Shown here: positions 46,220 to 55,206 of the stretch, one piece after another
Numbering within the stretch: position 1 is the stretch's first letter
Layout of the letters: each line of letters opens with the position of its first letter
Assembly: GCA_965205045.1 (NCBI GenBank)
Contig: OZ242031.1
Location: forward strand, 5,766,001-5,830,000
Length of the DNA stretch: 64,000 bases
Source: UBA6522 sp965205045
GTDB taxonomy: Bacteria; Pseudomonadota; Gammaproteobacteria; Steroidobacterales; Rariloculaceae
Reading direction: 5' to 3'
Notes under the pieces: model-generated
The model's database searches: none
What the model was told of the DNA's origin: nothing
The model's input: the letters and a program-made list of their open reading frames with translations, nothing else
Translations under genes and position numbers: made by a program

Positions 46220-47911
46220 TTGCTCATCGACTGGCTGGTCATCGCGGTTTATCTGATTGGCGTCACCGCCATCGGCGTGTATGCCACGCGCCGGGTCAAA
46301 TCGTCATCCAACTTCTTCATCAGCGACCGCAGTTTCGGCAAGCTGACGATGACATTCTTCTCGTTCGGAACCGGCACCAATACCGACCAGGCCGTCAGCG
46401 TCGCGTCCAAGACCTACACCTCCGGCGCGTCGGGTATCTGGTATCAGTGGTTGTGGTTGTTTTCCACCCCGTTCTATTGGTTGCTGGCGCCGCTGTTCCG
46501 GCGCATGCGCGCGGTGACGACCGCCGACTACCTGCTGGTTCGCTACGGGCAGAGCGTCGCCGTGCTCTTTGCCCTGGTCGGGATGCTCCAGCTTGCCGTC
46601 AACATCGGTGTGGTTCTCAAGGCGTCGAGCGCCATGATCACGGCGGTTTCCGGCGGTTCCATCAGCCCGGAGATCGCCATTTTCGCGATGACCGTACTGT
46701 TCGTGGTCTACGGCGTTTCCGGCGGGCTCAACGCGGCGATCATCACGGACCTGATCCAGGGCGTGATGACCGTGATTCTCTCCTTCCTCATCCTGCCCTT
46801 CGCCCTGAGCGCGGTGGGCGGGATGAGCGGTTTGCGGGAGTCCATCGACAATCCGGACATGTTCTCCATCGTCGCGCCCAGCGAGATCACCACGCTGTAC
46901 GTCGTCGTCATTGCCGTGAACGGTCTGGTCGGATGGGTGACTTCGCCGTACTCCATGGCCATGTGCGCCGCCGGGCGGTCCGAGTACGACGCCCGAGTCG
47001 GCGTGGTCGCGGGCCACTTCCTGAAGAGGCTGTGCACCATCGCCTGGGTGCTCACCGGCATGGTCGGCATCGCCCTGTACGTGGATGCCAACACGAACCC
47101 GGACCAGGTATACGGACTGCTGGCCAGGGATTTCCTGCCGGCCATCGCGCCGGGGCTCGTCGGGCTCTTCATCGCGTCGATGCTGGCTGCCGTGATGAGT
47201 TCCTGCGATACGTTCATGTTGTCTGCGGCCGCGCTCTTTACGGAAAACGTTTACAAGCCGTTGATCCGCCCGGGTCAGGACGAACGCCACTACCTGCTCG
47301 TCGGCAGGATCGCATCCGTCCTGGTGGTGGGCAGCGGCATCATGATCGCTTTCGGCCTGTCAAGTGTCGTTGCCGGGCTTGAGTTGTTCTGGATCGTGCA
47401 GGCGATGATGGGGGTGGCAATCTGGACCAGTTTCTTCTGGCGCCGCGCAACGTCAGCGGCAGCCTGGGCGTCGACGCTCTGCGGTTTTGCCGCCTGGTTC
47501 CTCACCAGTGACGTGGCCATGGCCGGCTGGAGCTTCAACGACAACTTCGCGCACCTGCTGCCGTCGTTCATGCTCCATGATGGGGCTCTGTCGCTGCCCT
47601 GGCAGATGATCATCTACCTCACCGTGGGGCTCGTCGTCATGATCGGCGTCAGTCTGATGACCCGGGCGCCGGGCAAGGCAAGGCTGGACAGAATCTACGA
47701 AACGCTCAGAACCCCGGTCGGTCCCGGGGAACCGGAAGTGGCGCCGCTCACGCTGCCGTCCCGGGTCACGCCGGCGAAGCGATCTGTCCTGATCGACCAT
47801 CCCGACTTCGAGTTGATGAAGCCGACCAGGACAACCGTGGTGGGCTTCTTGGTCAGCTGCGCCGTGGTCGGCTTGTTGATCGGGCTTTTCGTCTGGATAC
47901 TTCAGATCTAA
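46220..47911 (+). CDS. SSS-family sodium:solute symporter
   Basis: 563 aa with about thirteen transmembrane helices. The TTG start (LIDWLVIAVYL) is used because no ATG lies in frame upstream and the first helix begins here; CCGGGA is a few bases before. Family motifs include GTGTNTDQAVSVASK, ITDLIQGVMT and LAAVMSSCDTFMLSAAALF. It couples sodium to uptake of sugars, amino acids or carboxylates across the inner membrane. It is followed 16 bp downstream by an M24-like gene. The remnant at 1319-2053 is the tail of a paralogue next to another M24-like gene. Confidence 0.9.
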   Translation: MLIDWLVIAVYLIGVTAIGVYATRRVKSSSNFFISDRSFGKLTMTFFSFGTGTNTDQAVSVASKTYTSGASGIWYQWLWLFSTPFYWLLAPLFRRMRAVTTADYLLVRYGQSVAVLFALVGMLQLAVNIGVVLKASSAMITAVSGGSISPEIAIFAMTVLFVVYGVSGGLNAAIITDLIQGVMTVILSFLILPFALSAVGGMSGLRESIDNPDMFSIVAPSEITTLYVVVIAVNGLVGWVTSPYSMAMCAAGRSEYDARVGVVAGHFLKRLCTIAWVLTGMVGIALYVDANTNPDQVYGLLARDFLPAIAPGLVGLFIASMLAAVMSSCDTFMLSAAALFTENVYKPLIRPGQDERHYLLVGRIASVLVVGSGIMIAFGLSSVVAGLELFWIVQAMMGVAIWTSFFWRRATSAAAWASTLCGFAAWFLTSDVAMAGWSFNDNFAHLLPSFMLHDGALSLPWQMIIYLTVGLVVMIGVSLMTRAPGKARLDRIYETLRTPVGPGEPEVAPLTLPSRVTPAKRSVLIDHPDFELMKPTRTTVVGFLVSCAVVGLLIGLFVWILQI

Positions 47912-47927
47912 TGAAGAGGGGACAAGA

Positions 47928-49355
47928 ATGAACTCATCGAATGCTTTGGCGAGCGTCCGGCGGCTGTCGGGCCTGATTGGCGTTTGCGTACCGGCTCTGG
48001 TCATGGCGCAGCAGGCGCCCCTGGTGGATTACACGGAAGAGAACCACCAGATTCGCAGGGACAAGTTCGACCAGGTGCTGCCGCAGATCATGCGGAAGCG
48101 AAACGTGGACATGTGGATCCACGTGATGCGGGAAGCCGTGCCCGATTCCTTCGGCATCGACGAATTGGGCAGCGCCTCCGGTGTATTCGTCTTCACCGAC
48201 CGCGGCGGCGACCGGATCGAACGGGCCATCCTGGGCCGCCGCTGGGGTGTCGCCCACCGGGGATGGGGAGAAGGCGACTACCGGACGGTGGAGGAAAGCG
48301 GAGCCTACGACATCGTCGCTCCGGCCGTTCGCATACAGGAACCGGTTGGGGGGGCGGTGACCGAGTACGACTACCGGTTCCAGGGCCTGGGGGAGTTCGT
48401 CGCCGAACGAGACCCGGAACGCATTGCGGTCAATTTCATGCACGAATTGGGTCCCTGGCCCACCTACCGGGGGCGAATCGACGGGCTTTCACATACGGAT
48501 TACGTCCTCCTCAGCGAAGAACTCGGCGAGGAGTACGCCAGTCGGCTGATCTCTTCCGAGTGGTTGATCATGGACTATACCAACCACCAGGTTCCGAGCG
48601 AGATCGAGTTGCTGAAGCGGATGCGTCAGGACGAGCTGGCCATGGTGGAGCGGGCACTGGCCGAAGTGGAACCGGGCGTCACCCGGTTGGGCGACACTGA
48701 ATTGACGATATTCCGGCGGATGTGGACCGGAGAGTCCCAGCGCGGCAGGAGCGATGCCTGGACCGAAGACACAGTGGTTCAGCGCGGGGACATCGTGGCA
48801 GCGCCGAGCCAGGGCGTCTTTGCCTACGTGCTTCGCGAGGGAGAAACGGAACCGCCGCTGGAAATCCAGCGGCTCTGGAACCAGTATCTTCTTGTCGACC
48901 GGATTCTGGTCGAGACGGTCCGTGCGGGTCGGACTCCGCGCGAGATCATGCGCGAATACGGGCAACGGTTCGAAGAGGCAGGCTTCATCCTTCGCGACGA
49001 CCAACTCCACATGGTGGATGCCAAAAACGATTTTCCCACCTATGCCGCAGGGTACGATCCGGCGAAAACGCAACTCTCGATCGACTCGCACGGTCAGACG
49101 AAGGGTGCCCGGCCCTGGTCCGTGGAAACGTATCTCGCGCCTCGCATCGGTTCCTACGGCCCCGAATGGGCGTGGGATATTCCGCTCGCTCCAAACCATC
49201 ATTTCGTGCTGGAATATTTCTTCTACATGCCGTCGGAGGGACCCCCGGACCGGGACCAGTACCTGTTTTGGTGGGACCACGAAGAGGCCATCGCGACCGA
49301 GAACGGCGTCGAGTATCTGTCGCCGCCGCAGCAGGAACTGATCCTCATCCGTTAG
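47928..49355 (+). CDS. Secreted M24-fold protein, copy 5
   Basis: 475 aa. GAGGGGAC precedes the ATG; a signal peptide (RLSGLIGVCVPALVMAQQ) follows. The family signature reads RRDKFDQVLP, MRKRNVDMWIHVM and FTDRGGDRIERAI. The C-terminal half diverges: QLSIDSHGQTKG replaces QVHLDLHAQG, and LEYFFYMPSEG, WWDHEEAIATENGVEYLSPP complete the fold. A stretch ELTIFRRMWTGE shows the central domain is longer. It is apparently co-transcribed with the sodium symporter, which would import the product that this periplasmic protein makes or presents. Confidence 0.82.
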   Translation: MNSSNALASVRRLSGLIGVCVPALVMAQQAPLVDYTEENHQIRRDKFDQVLPQIMRKRNVDMWIHVMREAVPDSFGIDELGSASGVFVFTDRGGDRIERAILGRRWGVAHRGWGEGDYRTVEESGAYDIVAPAVRIQEPVGGAVTEYDYRFQGLGEFVAERDPERIAVNFMHELGPWPTYRGRIDGLSHTDYVLLSEELGEEYASRLISSEWLIMDYTNHQVPSEIELLKRMRQDELAMVERALAEVEPGVTRLGDTELTIFRRMWTGESQRGRSDAWTEDTVVQRGDIVAAPSQGVFAYVLREGETEPPLEIQRLWNQYLLVDRILVETVRAGRTPREIMREYGQRFEEAGFILRDDQLHMVDAKNDFPTYAAGYDPAKTQLSIDSHGQTKGARPWSVETYLAPRIGSYGPEWAWDIPLAPNHHFVLEYFFYMPSEGPPDRDQYLFWWDHEEAIATENGVEYLSPPQQELILIR

Positions 49356-49514
49356 GGAATCCCTGATCAACTCGAGTGGCCGATTTGCCGTGCCATCAAA
49401 ATCAACAAGTTACGAAAAGCGCCGCAAGAACGGATCGAGTTGTTCAGAGGTTTCCCGGGATTCAACACGACGCAGGCGCGGCCAACAGGCCATGGACGAA
49501 CCGAGAGGCTTGAA

Positions 49515-49790
49515 ATGAGCGATATACAGACAAATCCCGCTGACGACCGGACCGACCCCGGCAAGATGTCCCTGGCACGATCGATTGCGCTCGCAACGGT
49601 AATCGGGTTCGGCGTCGTCTCCTTCTGGCGCGGCGTCTGGTACCTTTGGGATGTATTCACCTTCAGTCAACCGGAGGACAGGCTGTTCAGCGCGTTGGCG
49701 TCGCTGATCACGGGCATCGTGATCCTGGCGGTGCTGCGCACCTTCTACTCGGTGCTCGCACCCCCCATCAACCGGCTCAATATCCGGTAA
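49515..49790 (+). CDS. Small two-helix membrane protein
   Basis: 91 aa from the ATG at 49515 with GAGAGG upstream. A polar N-terminus of ~17 residues is followed by two hydrophobic segments (SIALATVIGFGVVSFWRGV and ALASLITGIVILAVL). I do not recognise a function. The compact gene and good ribosome site make it credible. Confidence 0.65.
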   Translation: MSDIQTNPADDRTDPGKMSLARSIALATVIGFGVVSFWRGVWYLWDVFTFSQPEDRLFSALASLITGIVILAVLRTFYSVLAPPINRLNIR

Positions 49791-49899
49791 CCCGATCCAC
49801 AGAAACCCTCAAATCTGTGCGATTCGCACAGAAAGCCGGTATCGCAATCCGATGCGAATCCCCCTACAATTGACTTGCAGGTCGCTCCAAGGGGTAGTC

Positions 49900-50085
49900 A
49901 TGTCGCCGGAATTAATCGCCATCATCGCAACCGCGATATCCCTGTTGGGGTTGATCCTCAACCTGCAACGCACGCTGCACAAGGACATCGCCGATCTCCG
50001 GGAACGCATGGCGCGCCTCGAAGGTCTGTTCGAAGGATTCACCGGACGGGTCCGCACGCAGGAATCCCCGCCGTCGAGGGTATGA
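49900..50085 (+). CDS. Small membrane-anchored coiled-coil protein
   Basis: 61 aa from the ATG at 49900 with AAGGGG upstream. It has one N-terminal transmembrane helix (LIAIIATAISLLGLILNL) and a charged helical tail DIADLRERMARLEGLFEG, with heptad-like spacing. Such short proteins are common in proteobacteria, mostly without known function. A hairpin at 50096-50140 follows. Confidence 0.6.
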   Translation: MSPELIAIIATAISLLGLILNLQRTLHKDIADLRERMARLEGLFEGFTGRVRTQESPPSRV

Positions 50086-50095
50086 GCCCGCCGTA

Positions 50096-50140
50096 GCTGA
50101 AGAAATTTGCCACGATTACGAGGAAACCCCTTTCTTCAGC
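50096..50140 (+). terminator. Hairpin after small coiled-coil gene
   Basis: GCTGAAGAAA (50096-50105) pairs with TTTCTTCAGC (50131-50140) around a 25-nt loop, 10 bp after the stop at 50085. It probably ends transcription between convergent genes. Confidence 0.5.
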
Positions 50141-50189
50141 CACAGCAGGTTCAGTATGCTATGGATTGATCGACAGTTATTGGGGCGGA

Positions 50190-50603
50190 TCAGCCTTCGG
50201 GGAGGCGGGACCGGATTTCCAATTCGGCGGGAGTCGGAACCCAGATGCTTCTTGTAGCCGGTTGGCTTGTGGCCCTTGAAGCCAATTGGCTTGCGTCCGC
50301 AAGAGCCGGTTGGCTTGCTTCCCACTCCTTGATGCAGTTCTTCGCAATGTCATCATCTGGATCCGCATTATTTGGATCCGCATCCTTGATGCAAGCGACA
50401 AGATCGTTCAGCGTCTGCCGTACTGGATCCCCGGGTGCGGAGCCGTTTCCCCCCGTATTGGCGGAACCCGGTTGTGTATCCTCCGCACCTTGACTGGTTC
50501 CCGTGGCGTTCATTGCCACAATACCAACAGCCACAAGCGCGAGCAGAGCCGCCAATCCTGTTTCGCGCATCGTCGTTCGTCTCGATTTAACCATTGCATC
50601 CAA
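50190..50603 (-). CDS. Hypothetical exported protein with repeat-rich tail
   Basis: 137 aa; starts at 50603, 50594 or 50570 are possible. A leader (LAALLALVAVGIVAMNATG) precedes a low-complexity Gly/Asn/Ser linker, then DLVACIKDADPNNADPDDD and AKNCIKEWE with two Cys that could form a disulphide. The C-terminal DNA contains three near-copies of agccggttggcttg, giving SQLASRATSQPATRS. I do not recognise a family. Repeats and short length make it a moderately confident gene. Confidence 0.5.
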   Translation of the reverse strand: MDAMVKSRRTTMRETGLAALLALVAVGIVAMNATGTSQGAEDTQPGSANTGGNGSAPGDPVRQTLNDLVACIKDADPNNADPDDDIAKNCIKEWEASQPALADASQLASRATSQPATRSIWVPTPAELEIRSRLPEG

Positions 50604-50798
50604 GGGTAAACCCGTTCTCGGAATCCGTCAATTGGTTCGGTGCCACCACGGCAAGCAGGGCCAGGAGAGCGCCCTCAAGGGTCCGCTCGTCGACATGGAC
50701 CTCCACCTTCCGGCGTGCCGCCATGATCGCTCAATCGGTGCGTGCACCCCTGAACGGTCGCCGAATCATCATCCGGCGGCCTCAAGCCGTACCGAAAC

Positions 50799-52888
50799 TC
50801 AGAACCTGCTGCGGAACTGCAGGCCCAGAGTCCGCGGTTGCAGGATGATCGTCCTGCGGAACTCGTTGGCCGGGCCGTTGGCGAAGACCAGGGCGCGGTT
50901 GTCGGTGATGTTGTCGGCAAACACCGACCACTCGTACCGGTCCGTCTGCATGCCCACGCGCACGTTGGCGAGGCCGTAGCTGCCGGAGACGGTTCTCTCG
51001 CCTTCAAAGTCGAAGGCGCCGATGAGTTCGCCGATGTATTGCGTATCCAGCCTTGCGAACCCCTGGTTGCCATTGGCCATGGGCCAGAAATAGTCGGCGG
51101 ACAGGGAAAGCTGCCTGTCGGGCGACGCCGGCAACCTTTCCCCGGCCTTGGCGTTGAGAAACGGTTCGTCGTTGTCAACGGTGGCATCGACGATGGACGC
51201 CGACCCGGACAGGATGAACTGGTCGGTAAAGGCGTAATTGAACTCGACTTCGAAACCGGTGGTCGTCGCGGAGGCCGCATTGGCTCCGAACCCCGTGTTG
51301 CAGGCTCCCGTAATGTCATCGATGTCCACATCGACCAGGATATCCGTCCAGTCGCCGTGGAAATAGCCCACACTGAACCGGCCTCTGCCGTCGGGCAGGA
51401 CGCTCTTGACGCCGATTTCGTTGACCCTGAGGGTATCGCTCTTGGTTCCCGGCAACATGCCATTGACCAGATAGCCGGTGAGCCCGTTCGCCACCAGGAA
51501 ATCGCCTACGAAGTGTTCGCATCCCGGATTGAGTACCGGCGGTATGTCGCCGGATCCGAGCCGGAATCCCTCGCCCGACTGAAAATAGGTCACGAGGTTG
51601 TCGGTCAGATCATAGGACATGTTGAACTTGACCGTATTGTGAGTCTCCCGGAACGGGTCGGTGGCGAAGGGGTCTTCAAGCACATTGCCGTCGTCGCCCG
51701 GTTCGTCGCCGATGAGGGCGAACGCTTCGAAGAAACTCTCGAAAATCGAGTGACGATAGCCCACCGTCGCATTGAATCGATCCGTGAAGTAATGGGTGTA
51801 CTCCCCGAAAACGGCAAATTGCTTCAACTGCGTGACGAAGTCTTCCTTGAAGAAGAAGTCGGCGGGCCTTCCCATGTACAGTGCGTTGTTGTCCATCGTT
51901 CCGTTACCGTCAAGCAGCGCGCCGCCGCCGGGAAGCAGAAAGTCGCCGACCTTCACGTCCTCCTCCCCGTCCTCGTAGTACATGCCCACGAGCCAGGCGA
52001 ACCTGTCGTCCGGATCGAGTTCGGATGCAAAGCGCAGTTCCTGGGTAAACGTGTAGTTGTCGTTGTCGTCGTTGATATAAAGTCGAACCTCCGGCGGCGC
52101 CATGGCTACAGCCTGCGGACCTGTCAGGTCGAAGTCATCGAAGTACCTCCGGATCAGAGGCAGGGAACGGTCGTTGCGGCGGAGAAAGTCCATCTGCAGG
52201 TAACCGGTCGATGAGGTCATCGTCACACCGGGCAGATCGTAATTCCAGGTGATATCCAACATCCGGAACTTTGAAGTCAGCCGTTCTTCGGTCAGGGTGA
52301 CGCCGCCCTGCTCCAGATTTCCGTAGTCGATGCCCCGGGCCTCCGGAAACCCGGTCTGCCTCAGGTCCTGGAACATGTACTTGACATCAAGCGTCGATCG
52401 ATCGCTCGGGGTATAGCGCAAGCCGATCCGGGCGCCGTACTGCTCAACTCCCGCGACGCCTTCAAGGCCCAGGGACGAGTTGCTCAGGTACCCGGAATCG
52501 TCCGCCGTGTATCCCACCAGGCGGACCGCGAACCTGTCTTCCACCAGGGGAAGATTGATCATTCCGTCCAGCGAATAGTTCTGTTTCGCCTCTGCCGTCG
52601 AGGAAAGGGTGGCGGAAAAGTTGGTCTCACGCTCGGAGGTGTTGGCGCGGTTCGTGATGTAACGCAGCGTGCCCGCGAACGAACCACCGCCGAACAGGGT
52701 TCCCTGGGGTCCGCGCAGGACCTCGACTCGCTCCATGTCGAAGGTTCTCGGATCGGCCGTGGCGATCACGGTGGTGATGCGCTGCTCATCCAGATAGACA
52801 TCGTTCACCGACGATTCGGTCGAGGTCTCGGTCTGAATGCCCCGGATGATCACGTTCTTGCGCGCCGCGCCCTGGTCGATCACCGAAA
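50799..52888 (-). pseudogene. TonB-dependent receptor copy 2, 3' part (interrupted by IS)
   Basis: About 695 codons of a TonB receptor, from the plug domain (VIDQGAARKNVIIRGIQTE, RTFDMERVEVLRGPQGTLFG) to the terminal strand LGLQFRSRF. The 5' 91 codons lie beyond the IS at 54811-55086. Deleting the IS and one CGAAA copy restores one frame of about 786 aa, reading through RRVPSLSVIDQGA. Without the signal peptide and TonB box this part cannot work. The few residues read from the IS end (MNCQTR) do not give a secretion signal. Confidence 0.85.
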
Positions 52889-54810
52889 CTCGTGTTTGAC
52901 AGTTCATAGATACAGAAATGCGATATTCTTAGGCAAAACAAAGGCTTGCGGGCGTTCCCGAAAGCACCCATGTCACTAGGCGTTCAGCCCAGCTTCAGGA
53001 TCGGCGGCGGCGGGGTTATTTGTAAGGATTTCAGTCGCTTGCGGGCGTTTGGACGGGGTTCGGTGACCTGCCACAGGTCCCCGTTCGGCCCCGACAATTG
53101 GACAAGTTTGATCTGCCGCAGATCGTCGCGGATGTTCCGCCAGGTGTCACCGCAGGCGTGCTCGGCGAGCCGTTCCAGCAACAGGGCGATGACGCTTAGC
53201 GCGATGTGCGCGTGGATGCGGCGCGCCACCCGATGGTATACGGGGCGCAGCCGCAACTCGCTTTTCAGTTGCCGGAAGGATTGCTCGACGCGGTACAGCT
53301 GCTTGTAGCCCAGCGCCAGGTCCTCGGCGGTGAGCGTGTCGTCGTTGCCGTGGACCACGAACTTGCCGTCGAGGCGCTCCGCGGCCTTGACCTTGGCGCG
53401 GTCGACGCGCGGACGCCCGCCCTTGGTCAGGCGCACGTACCGCCCGTAGCGGGCGCTGGCGCGCAACCCGCACACCCGCTTGCGGTGCTGTTCGCCGTCG
53501 GGGAGGTCCGACACCGTGGCCAGTTCGGCCTCCAGCTCCGCCAACACCTCCCGGCGATGCGCCCGCCGGCGTTCGGCCTCCCGGGGGTTGAAGCACACCG
53601 CGTAACGGCGACGCCGCTCCCCGTCGCCGACGACGACCTCCTTGACCTTGAGGTTCGGCGCCACCTCCCGGTAGCGCCCGCGGCGGCCGACGACCTCCTT
53701 GTCCACCTCCGAACCCCGGCGCGCCGGCATGCACACGATGTACCGGCCGCCGCCGCGCGCCAGCGCGCGCAGGTTCTGCGCCGACACCATCCCGGCGTCG
53801 CCCACGAACACGCAGCGGTTCAGCCGCCAGCCCCCCAGATCCGCCTTCACCCGCTCCACCGTGGTCACGTCCACCGTGTTGCCCGGAAACACCCAGTGGC
53901 GCACCGGAAAGCCTTCCCGCGTCACCGCCAGCCCCACCAGCAACTGCGGCGCGTCGCCGCGCCCGTTCTTCGAATGGCCCCGCTTGCGCAGGCCCGGCGC
54001 CCCCGTCTCCGGGTCGTCGGGGTCCTCGTCGGCGATCTCGAAGTGAAGCGAGGTCGTGTCGTAGAACATGACCTCCACGTCCAGGTTCAACAAGTCCGCC
54101 AGGCGATGGTACAACCCTTCCTCCAGCGCGTCCTTGTGCGCCTGCAGCACGTCCATCGCCCGGTACAGGTGTTGCGGCTCCAAGCCCCCGCAGCCCTCGA
54201 TGCGCACCTCCCCGGCCAGCCACCGTTCCCAACAGCGCCACTTCGACGACGGCGCGCACGTCCGGTTGGCCACCAGCGCGAACAACGCCCGCTCCACGGG
54301 AAACCCGAACTTGCGCGCGTCCACCAGCTCCCCGATCAGTTCCGGCAAGCCCGCCCGCCGCCACAACGCCCCCAGGACGTGGATGTCCCCGTGGGGCCAC
54401 GCGTCCACCACGGTCAATCCCGTGTCCGCCGCGGCCAGTTCCTCCGGCGAGCAGCGCTTCAGGATGCTGCGGGCCAACCGCCGCAGCCGCTCCGTGGCCT
54501 CGGGATCGTCGGCGCGGCCGCAGTTGTACAGAATCCGCACCCGCGAGCGCTTCTTCGCCGGGTCCCATTCGTTCTCGGCGATTTGCAGGTGCCGGAGCTT
54601 GGAGCCGTCGGCGCGCTTTTGCGTGGACTGGCGCAGGTACATGTATCCAATGATACCGAACTCCATACCGGCCCACAATGCCTGACGGATCACTCCATGT
54701 ATCTATCCATCCGGAGCCTGTATCCAGCCGAAACCGCCGCAAGCCTTTGTTTCTACGTCCCCCCGGACACCCATCTGCCACAATATGTATGAGGAACTGT
54801 CAAACACGAG
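52889..54810 (-). mobile_element. IS1634-like insertion sequence, copy 2 (1,922 bp)
   Basis: It has the same 17-bp inverted ends, length and transposase as copy 1, in the same orientation. Here it is flanked by a different 5-bp duplication, CGAAA (52884-52888 and 54811-54815), so it inserted independently. It splits a TonB receptor after codon 91. Confidence 0.93.
52984..54642 (-). CDS. IS1634-family DDE transposase, second copy
   Basis: The 552-aa product appears identical to that at 18416-20074, with the same FYDTTSLHFE, VFVGDAGM and YRVEQSFRQLKS catalytic segments and no disabling change. Identity of the two copies points to recent transposition in this genome. Confidence 0.9.
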   Translation of the reverse strand: MYLRQSTQKRADGSKLRHLQIAENEWDPAKKRSRVRILYNCGRADDPEATERLRRLARSILKRCSPEELAAADTGLTVVDAWPHGDIHVLGALWRRAGLPELIGELVDARKFGFPVERALFALVANRTCAPSSKWRCWERWLAGEVRIEGCGGLEPQHLYRAMDVLQAHKDALEEGLYHRLADLLNLDVEVMFYDTTSLHFEIADEDPDDPETGAPGLRKRGHSKNGRGDAPQLLVGLAVTREGFPVRHWVFPGNTVDVTTVERVKADLGGWRLNRCVFVGDAGMVSAQNLRALARGGGRYIVCMPARRGSEVDKEVVGRRGRYREVAPNLKVKEVVVGDGERRRRYAVCFNPREAERRRAHRREVLAELEAELATVSDLPDGEQHRKRVCGLRASARYGRYVRLTKGGRPRVDRAKVKAAERLDGKFVVHGNDDTLTAEDLALGYKQLYRVEQSFRQLKSELRLRPVYHRVARRIHAHIALSVIALLLERLAEHACGDTWRNIRDDLRQIKLVQLSGPNGDLWQVTEPRPNARKRLKSLQITPPPPILKLG

Positions 54811-55086
54811 CGAAAGGCTCGGGACCCTTCGGAAAATGTCGGCCATGGAGTTGACCCCGGCGGCCTCCATTTCCTGCTGGGACACGGCCGAAATGGAAAA
54901 CGGCACGTCGAGAATCGACTGCTCGCGCTTTTGCGCCGTCACCACGATGGTTTCGATTTGCTCGTCGTCCTCCTCCTGAGCGAGCAGGGCGGGGGAACTG
55001 CACAGGAAGGCAACTCCGAGAAGTGCCACCGACATACTCTTCAGGTTCGTGCACGGTCGAAGCGCAATACTTTCAGGATAAGTCAT
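54811..55086 (-). pseudogene. TonB-dependent receptor copy 2, 5' part (interrupted by IS)
   Basis: The ATG at 55086 has GGAGGGGAT upstream. It encodes a signal peptide (MSVALLGVAFLCSSPALLAQ), a TonB-box-like IETIVVTAQKR and the plug start DVPFSISAVSQ up to IFRRVPS, after which the IS begins. A truncated 127-aa product could still be exported. The operator-like site at 55141 lies in its promoter region. Confidence 0.83.
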
Positions 55087-55140
55087 GGGATCCCCTCCGG
55101 TTTATCAGCGGGACTTCCTTCGAGCCCCGAATTTGGTTTG

Positions 55141-55160
55141 ATTGTATACGTTATACAGGA
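55141..55160. promoter_or_regulatory. GTATAC-type operator upstream of the interrupted TonB receptor
   Basis: attgtatacgttatacagga contains GTATAC and TTATAC in close spacing, about 55 bp before the receptor ATG and after the amidohydrolase stop. It matches the other GTATAC-type sites of the window and could be promoter plus operator. Confidence 0.55.
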
Positions 55161-55206
55161 ATGTTCTCAACGGCGGCCGCGTCCGGTTACGGTCAGTTCG
55201 CCAATG

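Noticed and set aside
50190..50420. CRISPR-like array suggested by short repeats
   Set aside because: The units are 14-15 bp, only three, irregularly spaced and inside a coding frame; no cas genes nearby.
18321..54810. Composite transposon formed by the two IS copies
   Set aside because: Each copy has its own matching 5-bp target duplication on both sides, which shows two independent insertions.
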